The notes beneath the pieces are model-generated. The model was not told the DNA's origin. It ran no database searches and saw nothing but the letters and a program-made list of their open reading frames with translations. Positions 33,690 to 45,153 of a DNA stretch of 64,000 nucleotides are shown here, in pieces (positions within the stretch are counted from its first letter, which is position 1; each line of letters begins with the position of its first letter). The position numbers and the translations under genes were made by a program. This DNA comes from Amia ocellicauda. Lineage: Eukaryota; Chordata; Actinopteri; Amiiformes; Amiidae. The stretch covers positions 27,560,227 through 27,624,226 of the forward strand of contig NC_089863.1 of assembly GCF_036373705.1 (NCBI RefSeq), given 5' to 3'.

Positions 33690-36600
33690 GCAACAAGTGG
33701 AATGAAAGGCAACTAAAAAGGGATTTGGGTAGCTCAACCTCCAGCTAAGATAGGGAAGGGAGGCTCAATTTATCAAAAACAGACAAAAAGGGTTGCCAAA
33801 TTGAATAAAACATCTTAGTGGATCCTTGGAGTGTGTATCTGATTTTTTCTAATTTGAGAAATTGCATAGTGTCTCTGATCCAGTGAACAAATGAAGATGG
33901 GGCTTCCAATTGAGAAGTATAAGGCGTCTAGCCAGGAGAGTGGCAAAGGCCAAGCAATTTGACTGAATTTGACAGATGTCATCTGGTGAAACACCAAAAA
34001 GAGCTATGAGTGGTGTAGGATTAATTTTGAACCCTGTAATCTGAGAAAAAGTCTCAAATATTGAGGACCAGAAAGGAATCATGTTGGGACATGTCCAAAA
34101 CATATGTATAAGAGTGTCCGGAGCCTGATTGCACCTGTCACACATTGAGTCCAAACCTGGAAAAATCCTAGCCAGTTTGGTTTTAAATATATGGGTACGA
34201 TGTAAAATCTTGAATTGTATAAACCCATGCCTAGCACACACAGATGAGGAGTGCACCCGAGATAAAATAGTTGTCCACTGCTCGCCATGGAAAGTTAGGC
34301 CCAAGTCTTGCTCCCATAAAGTTTTTAATACGGACAGGGAGGGACAGTGTAAGAGAAAGATAGTGGAATAAATCTGGGATATCAGACCCTTGTTACTTGG
34401 TAAAACACAGCGTATGGAATCTGTATCAGTTTGCTGGGGAAGTGAAGGAAATTGAGTGAATTGAGAATGTATAAAATGCCTAACTTGCAGTTGGGACTGA
34501 GGTAAATTAAACTTATTTGCGAGCTGTTCAAATGACATAAAAATCCTATCTTTATAAAAATACTGAATGGTTATTATCCCATGTCTGTGCCAAACAAGAA
34601 ATGGCTGGTCATTTCTAATCATAGCCAAGCTGGGGTAGTTTCTTGTGATTGGGGCAAATATAACAGATTCAGGATATTGGCTGCCCAGTAATACATTTGA
34701 AAATCATGTAGCGCCATGCCCCCCATTGCCTTTGGTCTTTGAAGGAAAACTCTCTGTATGCGAGGGGATTTTTTGTTCCAAATAAAGGAGGAGATCACTT
34801 GATTAAGCTTAGTGAAGAACAATTTAGGGATAAAAATTGGGATGCATTGAAAGAGATACAAAAACTTGGGGAGTATAGTCATTTTAACAGAGTTTATTCG
34901 GCCAGCGAGTGACAATGGTATGGTGGACCAACGGATAAGGTCTTGCTTAGTACGTTCTAAAAGTGGGGTAAAATTGGATTTAAGAAGATTAGCATGAGAA
35001 CGTGTAACTGAAATTCCCAGATATGTGAAATTATCATGGGCAATTTTAAAGGATAAAGTGTGAAGTGGATATTGGGCGGCAGCTTTATTAATGGGAAAAA
35101 GTTCACTTTTATTAAGGTTCAGTTTGTATCCTGAGAACTTCCCGAACTGTTCCAAAATGGATATTGCGTGTGGAAGAGTAATAGGTCATCAGCATACAGG
35201 GAAACCTTCTGAGTGTGACCTCCCCGTTCTATGCCCTGCCCCTGCTGATTATCATGAAGTGCAATGGCAAGGGGCTCAATAGGTAAGGCAAAGAGGAGAG
35301 GGGAAAGTGGACACCCTTGTCTGGTTCCATGCTGAAGAGGAAAATATTTAGACTGGGTACTATTAGTTCGGACAGAAGCAAGAGGGGAAGAGTACAGCAA
35401 TTAAATCCAAGAAATGAATGTAGGGCCAAAGCCAAACCGTTGTAACATATCAGAAAGGTAGTCCCATTCGACCTGATCAAAAGCTTACTCAGCATCAAGA
35501 GACACAAGCACCTCAGGCAGAGGTGTTACTGAGGAAGGGTAAATAATATTAAAAAGCCATCTGAGGTTAAAAAAGGAATGCCTGTTTCGAATAAATCCAG
35601 TTTGATCTGGAGAAATTATTGATGGCAAGACAGATTCAAGACGCAGGGCTAAAATTTTAGCAAGGATTTTAACATCCACATTTAAAAGTGATATGGGATG
35701 ATTTGACCTGCAGTTGAAGGAGGGTTTATTTTTCTTGAGCAATAAGGATATTGAGGCTTGACGAAGAGTAGGGGGTAGGGTTGAGGAATTAAAAGCGTCC
35801 AAAAACATAGAAGTTAGCATAGGTGATAACAGTTTGCTAAACTTTTTGTAGAATTCTGCAGGGAAGCCATCAGGTCCAGGGGATTTGCCGGTCTGCAAGG
35901 ATTTGATTGCCCTAGTTATCTCATCTCATCAGGGGAAACAGGGTTTTCTAGAGAAGACTTCATATCAGAATCAATAGAGGGAATGTTGAGGTCATTAAAA
36001 AAAGAGTCAAGAGAGGAAGGGTCTGAAGGCGATTCGGATGTGTAAAAAGATAAGTACAAATTATAGAACTGAACTTTATTTCCTTTTGATCATTTACCAG
36101 GCCAGACTGGGACTGAATTTGTGAAATTAAATGGGGAGCAGCTGACTGCCGAAGAAGATGGGCGAGTGCTTTATTGGCCTTGTCGCCATACTCATAAGTT
36201 GTATGGTGGGCTTTGTACAGCAGATGTTCTGCCTGTTTTGTAGACAAAAGATCAAATTCAGTCTGATAAGCTAGACGCTCCTTGTAAAGTTCTGGTGTAG
36301 GGGAGTTGGGATAAACTTGATCTATTTGAGAAATGAGATTAACCAGTTCTGTCTCCCTGATCTGCGTTTATTATTTTGAACAGTAGATGAAAATTATTTG
36401 ACCTTGTATATAAGCCCAAAAATATGTCTCCCAAAAAGTGGAGGGAGAAATATCTGGTGTGGTATTTGTTTCTAAAAAAAAATCTATTTGAGCAGTTATA
36501 AATTTCAAAAAAATTAGAAACAGACAGTAACAGCGGATTGAATCTCCAGGGATGATGTGTAGCAGATTGGTTAGGAAAACTTAATTCTAAGGTTATAGGA

Positions 36601-37340
36601 GCGTGATCTGAAATGACAATACTGTTGTATGTGCATGAACGGATAAATGGGAGTAATTTATTGTCTAAAAAGGAATAATCAATCCGGGAGTAAGTGTGAT
36701 GGACATGGGAAAAGAAAGAATATTGTCTTGAAGATGGAAAAAGGAACCGCCAAGTGTCAGAGATTGCATAAGAATCAAGGAAAGATTTAATAGCTAAAGT
36801 GTAGAAACAGATGTGGCTTATTAGAAGAGCGGTCAAGAGCTGGATTGAGAAAACAATTAAAGTCCCCACCAAGAATCAGCTGGTGGGAATCCAGGGAAGG
36901 CAGGGAGGGAATAAAGTTAGTAATGAAAGCACTGTCATCCCAGTTGGGGGCATAGACATTGGCCAAAATTACAGGAGCATTGGAAAGTTTGCCAGTGACC
37001 ATAATGAATCTACTATTCGGGTCAGAGGTAACCTCCGATGCTATAAAAAGGATTGTTTTGCGCACTAAAATTGCCACTCCTCAAGCCTTTCTATGTAAAT
37101 TTGAGTGAAACAACTGCCCCACCCAGCCCCTTCGAATCCTGAAGTGGTCCAATGTGTGAAAGTGGGTTTCCTGTAGAAATGCAATGTCTGTCTTAAGTTG
37201 TTGTAGATGAGTTAAGACTCTATTATGTTTCACAGGGTGATTAAGGCCCTTCACATTCCAACTAGAGAAGTTTACAGAGCACTCATCACCACAGGAAATC
37301 CGTCTGGGATTAGTCATAGTAAAAAGATTTTATAAGATTG
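33690..37340 (-). mobile_element. L1-type LINE ORF2, minus strand, degenerate
   Basis: Read from 37317 down to 33849. The endonuclease starts NFSSWNVKGLNHPVKHNRV and continues FLQETHF, LGGDFNC and SDHAPITLEL. The reverse transcriptase has GKSPGPDGFPAEFYKKF, a QTGFIRNRH block, GTRQGCPLSPLLF and YADDLLLF. The C-terminal part has a cysteine cluster (MCDRC...HMFWTCP). Order and motifs match L1-clade fish LINEs. Frameshifts split it into at least seven open pieces, and a stop sits at about 35487, where SLDAE meets AFDQV. The 5' flank at 37341-37690 is A-rich with nothing else assignable. Confidence 0.8.
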
Positions 37341-37689
37341 GACTGATTGATCATAGGGTGGCATAAAAAATAGGAGTGTTACCAATCACATGCTGCTTGG
37401 CTGAGCACACAACAGCCACAAAGATGAAAAGTGAAGAAAAAAAAAAAAAAAAGCAAAGATAAGAATAAAAATAAAATTCCCACCCTCCACCCAAAAACAC
37501 TTCCCGAAACAAAGTGACATAATAAGAACACACACACATTTCCTTGCAACACAAATTATTCCTCAGTTCTATCGCTCCGCAAACACATTTTGAAAAACAA
37601 AACAGAGCTACAGAAAATTATCAATCCCCATAATTTCAGAAAAGAGAAAGATTAGAGTATAAAAGACAACAAAACTTAATGAAAACCAT

Positions 37690-38390
37690 ATTCTTGGAGA
37701 TAGTCAACATGGGTTTAAACGAGGCAGATCAAGTCTTACTAATGTATTAGAGTTCTTTGAACATGCAATTGCAGCTGTAGATCATGTGAAAGCATATGAT
37801 ATGATATACTTAGATTTCCAAAAAGCTTTTGATAAGGTTCCACACCAAAGACTGATCCTCAAATTGGAAGCTGTAGGCATTCAGGGTAACGTAAGTAGAT
37901 GGATTATGAACTGGTTGATGTATAGGAAACAGAGGGTGTCGATTAGAGGAGTTGCTTCTAACTGGAGTGAGGTTGTTAGTGGAGTTCCACAGGGATCAGT
38001 ACTAGGGCCTGTACTTTTTCTAATCTATATTAATGATCTGGACTCTGGGATAGTGAGCAAACTTGTCAAATTTGCAGATGATACTAAAATAGGTGGCTCA
38101 GCAGATACAATCTCGGCAGCACAGGCTATTCAATGGGACTTAGATAATATTCAGTTGTGGGCCGACACCTGGCAGATGAAATTCAATGTGGACAAGTGCA
38201 AGGTAATACATGCAGGTAACAAAAATGTCCACTATAATTACACTGTGGGAGGAATAGGACTAGATGAAGTAACGCATGAGAAAGACCTAGGAGTCTATAT
38301 GGACTCCTCACTTTCTCAATCCAAACAATGTGGGTAAGCAATAAAAACGGCAAACAGAATGCTAGGCACTAATGTTCAGAATGTTCAGGC
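37690..38390 (+). mobile_element. CR1 reverse transcriptase fragment
   Basis: Nearly continuous frame with HGFKRGRSSLTNVLEFF, YLDFQKAFDKVPH, SGVPQGSVLGPVLFLIYIN, KFADDTKIGGSA (catalytic Asp pair) and HEKDLGVYMDSSLSQS. It stops at TAA at about 38338 and is truncated on both sides. Its right end abuts an Ig-exon relic. Confidence 0.85.
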
Positions 38391-38392
38391 TC

Positions 38393-38525
38393 TCCAGTGT
38401 ATCAGACTGACAGCAGCGCTGGAGCCCTGAGGAGCAGCTACACCATCAGCTCTGTGTCTCTGAGTCGCTCTGGACAGTACTGGTGGTAAGCTGGGAGACG
38501 CACCCTATTATACTCAGTACAGCGG
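38393..38525 (+). pseudogene. Ig-exon relic 1 (second half of a domain)
   Basis: Translates YQTDSSAGALRSSYTISSV and then SLSRSGQYWW followed by TAA. The cysteine expected after YW is Trp. After a frame change the sequence still encodes the YYTQYS-like end. The first half is missing and CR1 sequence lies in its place. Confidence 0.7.
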
Positions 38526-38689
38526 TGCAGCCTGGCTCTAGATCACGTGTGAGTGAATGAAGTGCAGAAGCGTTCCCTGTACCCTGCAGGTCTGATGATG
38601 TCTGCCTGTGTGTTGTTCCTGACAGGCGTGTAAAGGACACAGACACTAGTGACAGTGAGCGTCACAATGCAATGTTATTTAAAGAGCCG

Positions 38690-38800
38690 TATTGTCATGG
38701 GTGTGTGGTGGTGCAGTGGTCGGCACTGCTGCCTCTCAGGTCCTGGGCCCCAGGTTTGATTCCGGTTTGTGGGCCTGTGTGTGTCTTTCTGTCTGTACAG
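38690..38800 (+). repeat. tRNA-derived SINE-like head
   Basis: Contains gtggtgcagtggtcggcactg (A-box-like) and ggtttgattcc (B-box-like), as in common fish SINE heads. No clear 3' tail was found. Confidence 0.4.
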
Positions 38801-38803
38801 TGA

Positions 38804-38912
38804 GACCCCGGGCTGTGCTGACCCTGCAGCTTGACCAGACTGACTCCTACACTGAAGATAAAGACAGATACACCATCAGCTCTGTCAGATATTACCACAG
38901 TAATAGTTTGGT
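38804..38912 (+). pseudogene. Ig-exon relic 2, internally deleted
   Basis: After a ctgtctgtacag acceptor it reads RPRAVLTLQ, like the start of exon B, then jumps to DSYTEDKDRYTISSV, the strands before the second cysteine. The first cysteine and core are missing. It is cut on the right by the Tx1-type LINE. Confidence 0.65.
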
Positions 38913-41760
38913 TTTGTTTAGTTATGAAATACTGACCCGAAAGCACGGGTTTAAGCTCGTATCCCAGGAGCAGGTGTCAGTGGAGGACTGTGCGATGGAG
39001 ATCGGCAGGAAGGTAGGCTTCCAGAACATCATCTCTGTGGCTCGAATGAATAAGGGCATCGTGTTATTCTTGAGGTCTGAGGCGCTGGTGAATGATGTGG
39101 TGGAGGAGGGGGTCATGGTGAAGGGGACCTTCCTGCCCGCGTTCCCTCTGGCCTCCCAGGCTGTAAAGGTGGTTATTTCCAATGTGCCCCCCTTCCTGAG
39201 CAATGATCTGCTGGCGGTATGGCCAGCGTATCTGCGCCATTAGGAGGGTGCCGCTGGGCTGCAGCGCCCTGGAGCTGAAACACGTCCTCTCTTACAGACA
39301 GGCTCTCATGGTGTTGGCGAACGGCGCCGATGAGCTAAGCCTGTCTCTGAAGTTTAAGATCGAGGGGGTAGTGTATGTGGTGTTTGTGTCAACTGATACC
39401 ATGAGGTGTTTCAGGTGCGGGGCGCAGGGGCACATCAGGCACTCTTGCCCTCAGGGAGAGGCTCCGGCGGGGGGTGAGAGGAAGGTGAGGAGCAGCCAGG
39501 GCCGTCCGGTGTCGCCTCAGGGGAGCAGGGGAGCCTAGTGGGGAAGCTGCTAGCAGTGAGACTGCAGAGCAGCCCCGGGCTCAGTTAGCCGAGGAGGGAG
39601 CTGCTGTTGCCACTGATACGGCCGCCACAGAGACTGAACACCTTGCCAGTGATGACGGGTTTAAAGTGCCCAGGAAAAGACAACAGAAGCGGTCTGCCCC
39701 GTCTTCTGAGGCCGCCGATACAGTGTCTTAAAAGGCGAATGTTGCGAGGGCGGCTGGTGAGGAGGAGCCCAGAGACGGTGTGGGTGCTGTGGGGTGGCAG
39801 GATTCGCAGTCAGAGGAGTCTGTCTGGGGTAACCTGCCATCTCAGCCCAAGGAGGCCAACCGGCTGCGGCGCCGGGAGTCTGAGTACAGTGCTGCGGCTG
39901 TGGAGAGCGCAGACTCGGACAGCGCTGCTGAGGGGGACATCGCTGACTCCCAGAGCCAGCCTGTCTCCACCGACACTGTGGGATACACTGCTAAAAGCAT
40001 CAAGGATTTTTTAAGGGAAACCAAAGGGAAGAGGAATGTAGTTTTAGAAAACCTTTTTCCTGATGCAAAGCAGTTCCTGGCATCTGCACAATTGATCCTG
40101 CAGGATGTGGCATTCTGACCCTGCTGCCCAAGAAGGGGGATCTGTCCTCCATTGTGAACTGGAGGCTGGTGGCGCTGCTGTGTCAGGACTATAAGATCCT
40201 GTCCAAGGCTCTGGCTAAGCAGAGACATCATGCCGGCCGCAGTGCATTTAGACCAGTCCTTCTGCGTCCCTGGCAGGTCCATCTTTGACAATGTCTTTTT
40301 GATTGGTGATATACTACTTCTAAGCTCTTCAGTTTTGAGTGCGGTCTGATCTCCATAGATCAAGAAAAGGCTTTTGACAAGGTTGATCACCACTACCTGT
40401 TTCAGGTGCTGAGAGCAATTGGTGTCGGCCAACGGTGCGTAGAATTCATTCAGCTGCTGTACTGTCGTGTGTTTAGTGTGCTGAAGATCAATGGTGGCCT
40501 AAGTGAGACTATCCCCATCCATTGAGGTATCAGACAGGGCCGTCCCCTGTCAGGGATGCATACTCCCTTTTTATCGAGCCCCTGCTGCACAGGCTGAGGC
40601 AGTTGCTGGCCGGGCTGTCCATCCCTTGTCACCCAGAGCAGGCGGTCAGGGTGTCGGCCTATGCTGATGACCTGACTGTCTGTGTGTCCGGCCAGCGAGA
40701 CGTCCAGGTCCTGGGGGAGTGTCTGGAGGAGTTCAGCAGGACCTCCTCAGCCAGGGAATACTGGGGCAAGAGCAGCGCTCATCTGGTTGGGCTGTGGGAG
40801 AGTTCTGCCCCCCCTGCCCTCCCTGCGGGGCTGCAGTGGTCTCGCTCAGGCCCTCGGGTGCTGGGTGTGACTTTAGGGGAGACACAGGAGAACTGGGCTG
40901 GCCTGCTGGAGAGGGTGCAGGGCAGGTTGAGGGCATGGCGCTGGCTGCTACCCCAGCTCTCCTTCACGGGGAGAGCAATTATTATCAACAACTTGGTGCT
41001 CTGGCACACTTTTGCCTGTCTGGACCCCCCAACGGCCCTGGTGTCCCAGATACAGACCCTGCTCCTGGATTTCTTCTGGGACGGGATGCACTGGGTGCAC
41101 AAAGCAGTGCTGTACCTGCCGCTCCAGGAAGGGGGGCAGGGGTTGGTAGATCTGTTTAGCAGGCTGAATGCCTTTCGGCTACAGGCAGCTCAGAGGCTGC
41201 TGTACCCTCCAGATCCCCAGTGTCCCCCACCCTGGACACTTCTTGCACACATTCTGCAGCGGGGTGGGGGCTGGGTTATGACAGACACATGTTTTTACTT
41301 AAGACACCTCCCCATATCCTTCCTTCACTGTGTTTTATCGTACGGTTTTAAAGGTGTGGCACCGCTTCTCCCTGGGTAGGGAGGTGGGGGGCAGCAGTCT
41401 GTCTGAGGAGCCACTGCTGTGGAACCCCAGATTTAGCTGTCCACTCCTGCTCTCCAGCAGCCTCAGGTCGGTCCTGCTTAAGGCTGACGTGATCTGGCTG
41501 AGGGATTTGTTGGATGTTAACAGGGGCCAGTGGGTTGGAGCCGACAGCCTGGCTGCCAGGCTGGGTGTGTGGTCACTGAGAGTCGTAACCAGACTTCTCT
41601 GGGCAGTGCAGAACGCCAGTGGCTTTCCCAGGCCCTCACACAGCGCTGCTGGCTCAAGGACCCTGACCCCGTCTTTCCCCTTGTTTGTCTGTGTCTCTTG
41701 TAAGAGAATTTGGAATGCTTGGTTTTTCAGTCAATCTAAATAAATAGTTGAACTGAAAAC
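38913..41760 (+). mobile_element. Tx1-type (L1 clade) LINE, plus strand, internally deleted
   Basis: ORF1 part at 38913-40100 has the CFRCGAQGHIRHSC zinc knuckle (C-X2-C-X4-H-X4-C) at about 39409-39450 and acidic/Ser-rich segments. The endonuclease is missing. The reverse transcriptase begins at about 40110 with TLLPKKGDLSSIVNWR and has DQEKAFDKVDH, GIRQGRPLSG and SAYADDLTVCV. A long open C-terminal part follows to 41380 (DFFWDGMHWVHKAVLYLP) and 41743. AATAAA lies at about 41741. Stops and frameshifts make it inactive. Confidence 0.8.
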
Positions 41761-41809
41761 TCATAGTCAATTGGTTTCTCTTTTAAGATTCTTTCTGGGG
41801 GGAAGATGC

Positions 41810-42358
41810 AGTCAAGTCACAGATGTGCAATAATAATTTATTTTGACAAAAATAGGAAACTAATATCATTCAATTATATTACTGAAAATAAGTAATATTA
41901 AGCTTCTGCTGGATTACAGTAAGAAACAGATAATACCCATTTTCTTCTTTCTCCTCACAGTACAGCTTATAGGCCAGTCTGGTCAGGCAGGAAGCGGTGT
42001 GTCTCTCTCTGTCTCTCCTCTCCAGCTCTGTCTTGTGTCTCGTTGCAGGATGAAGAAGTTAAGAGAACTCAAATTCTCTTTGTCTTCCCTTTTATAAGGT
42101 TTCCTTCCAACCAATAGCATTTTGCCACCACCATGACTTGGGTGCCTTATGCTAAAGTAATTTAGAAGTGGGGGTCATTTTGAATTTGGCTAGGAGCCAA
42201 TCAGAGGACTGGTCTCTGATCATAAAGATAGGGTTACCAGGGCTACCAGGGAACTTAGATAAAAGGGAGGAGGTCTGTTTCCTCTACCAAACCAGATGGT
42301 ATAGAATTTCCCATAGAAAAATATATTCTAACAAATAATATCTTACACTGTCATTCCC
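41810..42358 (-). repeat. LTR-like segment
   Basis: On the minus strand a purine tract (ctaagggggaatgaca) precedes the segment, a TATA-like ccttataaaag lies inside, and AATAAA near its end, giving an LTR-like order. It also resembles the segment after exons A2 to A5 (aacagataatccc with a gaagcttctg motif). No coding part was found. Confidence 0.4.
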
Positions 42359-42379
42359 CCTTAGCTCATCAGGCCGCCT

Positions 42380-42545
42380 TCTGTCGCCTCACAGTCTGTG
42401 TAGTGTGTCTGTCTCCACAGCTCAGCGTCAGGAGCTCTATCAGTTCAGTGTGAGGGAGCTGCACCATCAGCAGCTGCAGCCCCTCCCCGACACCCCCTGG
42501 AGGGAGCACCTGGCTCTGGGGGAAGATGCCCGCCTGTTTGTCATG
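42380..42545 (+). mobile_element. Tx1-type LINE C-terminal fragment
   Basis: The translation ELYQFSVRELHHQQLQPLPD then TPWREHLALGEDARL parallels the TPWREHL stretch of the LINE on the minus strand at about 62130. It is cut by the next transposon. Confidence 0.6.
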
Positions 42546-42589
42546 CACATCAACTGCATCATTTTTTGAAGGTGAAATTGATGCATGAA

Positions 42590-43960
42590 GCACGTTCCAA
42601 AAAAGTTGGGACAGGGGCAATTTAGGACTAATAGCAATTTGACAAGTTGAAATAAGAAGGTGATGTGAAACAGGTGAGGCAATCGTGTAATCATAGTATA
42701 TAAGGAGCCTCCAAAAAAGGCCTAGTCCTTCATGAGCAAGGATGGGTCGAGGCTCGCCAATCTGCCAACAGATGCATCAGCGAATAATCCAACACTTTGA
42801 GAACAACATTCCCCCAAGACAAATCGGTAGGATTTTGGACATTTCACCTTCTACAGTGCACAATATAATTAAAAGATTCAAGGAATCCGGTCAAATCTCG
42901 GTGCATAAAGGGCAAGGCCGAAAACCACTTCTGAATGCGCGTGATCTCCCATCCGTCAGACGTCACTGTCTTAAAAACCATCATGAGTCTGTAATGGATA
43001 TCCTGACATGGGCTCGGGAATACTTTGGTAAACCTTTTTGAGTCAACACCATTCGCCGCTACATCCACAGATGCAATTTAAGGCTTTACTATGCAAAGCA
43101 GAAGCCATACATGAACACGGTCTTATCTGAGATGAACAGTAGCACAGTAGCACAGTGGAATCGTCCGACGAGTCAACATTTCAAATAGTTTTTGGACAAA
43201 ACAGCTGTCATGTTCTCCGGGCCAAAGAGGAAAAGGACCATCCAAGCTGTTATCAGCGTCAGGTCCAAAAGCCAGCGTCTGTCATGGTATGGGCGTGTGT
43301 CAGTGCCCATGACATGGGTAACTTGCACATCTGTAAGGGCACCATTAATGCAGAAAGATATGTACACATTTTGGAGCAACATATGCTGCCATCCAGACTT
43401 CATCTTTTCCAGGGACGTCCCTGCATTTTCCAGCAGGACAACACCAAACCACATTCTGCCCGGATTACAAGCGCATGGTTGTGTAAGCAGAGAGTGCGGG
43501 TGTGAGCATGGCCTGCCTGCAGTCCTGACCTGTCTGAGAATGTGTGGTGCATTATGAAGCACAAAATAAGGCAATGAAGGCCCCATATAGTTGCACAGCT
43601 GAAGAAATGCATAATGAATGAATGGGGGAAAATTCAGTTTGTTAAACTTCAGTGCCCAAATGCTTAATAAGTGTTATTAAAAGAAAAGGTGATGTTACAC
43701 AGTGGTAAACAGTCGACTGTCCCAACTTTTTTGGAGTGTGTTGCAGTCATCAGATTTGAAATGAGTGTATATTTTCAAAAATAAAATTAAAATCACAAAG
43801 TTAAAAATCATTATAAAAAAAATAAAAAAAATAAATAAATCGAATAATGTGTTAATAACATGTTTTCAATATAGTACAGGGTGAATTGAATTTTCAAATG
43901 ACTCTTTTCATTTTTTTGCATTTTCCATACTGTCCCAACTTTTTCAGAATTGGGGTTGTA
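42590..43960 (+). mobile_element. Tc1-like transposon, degenerate
   Basis: Terminal ttccaaaaaagttgggac on the left and gtcccaactttttcagaat...ggggttgta on the right are inverted copies. The transposase pieces are a helix-turn-helix part (42742-43038: QIGRILDISPSTVHNIIKRF) and a catalytic part (about 43150-43560: [34 protein letters not shown]). The Asp of SDE and of QDN are visible; the third acidic residue region (after SPDL) is broken. Several frameshifts. Confidence 0.82.
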
Positions 43961-44375
43961 CATTTACAATTTACTTTTTGTTTTTATCATCCACAGAAAT
44001 AACACGAACATACATCAGAAACTAGTATTTACACTTGCTCTGCCAGACTGTGCTCATGTGCAGAGTCACGTTGTCCCTCAGGCTGTGGCAGCCAGAGACG
44101 TATTGGCCAGCCAGGGGGGCTGTGTGTCCCTCCCCCAGGAGGACTGATCAAAGATTGGGTGGACATCTCATGTCTCTCAGTGACCACAGTGCCGCTCCTC
44201 TGTGTCCACCTCTCCTGTCTCTCCATGACCACAGCACTATGACCTCCCTGCACCCTGAGGGGCAGTCTGTCAGCACATCTGGACAGCACTAGGTCTCCAA
44301 CAGAATCACTATGTCTAATCTATTTACATTTCTAACTAACTCGGGGTCTTTACTTTTTTCTGCAAAAGCAGTGGT
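43961..44375. other. Unassigned, no gene seen
   Basis: No recognisable domain on either strand. The stretch 44040-44290 is GC-richer and could be a LINE 3'-region relic, but I could not tie it to one. Confidence 0.4.
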
Positions 44376-44377
44376 GT

Positions 44378-44770
44378 CACGCTTACCAGGGCAGGGCAAG
44401 GGGGACCCAAGCGCAGACTCAATCACAGCGGTGAGCCAGGGCAAACAATCCAAAAGAGGCAAATCCAGACATCAGAAAGATGTAATGGTTCAGAGGTCAA
44501 TTGAGGAGGCAAACAGACAAAACATGGGAATCCAGAACAGTAGTCACAGGAACAGAATAAAGAGGTCACAACACAGGCCAGCGATAATAATGCTCTAAGT
44601 TGACTAAGGCAAAACTTTGCAATAAGTGAAGGAAACTGAGGGACATATATACAGAGGCAGAGGGACAAAAGAGACTAAGGTAGGGAGTGAGAACCAATGG
44701 GAGAGGTGAGTGATGGAAGAAGTGCACATGGTGAGCAGGAATGTTAAGTGGGTCATTGAGTGATGTCATT
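44378..44770 (-). repeat. LTR-like fragment
   Basis: Starts tgtcacgcttaccagggcag and has the purine-rich, repeat-poor make-up of fish Gypsy-type LTRs read on the minus strand. The inner end lacks a clear TGACA, so it is incomplete or misassigned. Confidence 0.4.
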
Positions 44771-45153
44771 GAGTGATGAGTGACTAATCAAAATCAACAG
44801 CATACACATTCATAGTATTACAGTTTTACCCAGTCATGTATACACTGTGACCGAAAGCATACACAGAGTGATCAGATGTTCAAGCTAACATCCTAGAACC
44901 ATGAACCATTTCTGCAGAACTAAATACATATTCTAATTGTTTCAGCTCAATTTGTGAGTCCAGTTCACTCATGTTGCAAAGCACTACACACAACTCTCAA
45001 TGTGTTAGCACCATTGTCATTGAGAAAACACCTGTGCCTTTTGTGTGAATACATGAGTCACCAGACAAAACTCAAAGTGCACCAAAACACACTTCACCTG
45101 TCCAAACCCAATTAACCAAATTGTCCACTCAGTTCTCCTCATTCTTTCAAGTA

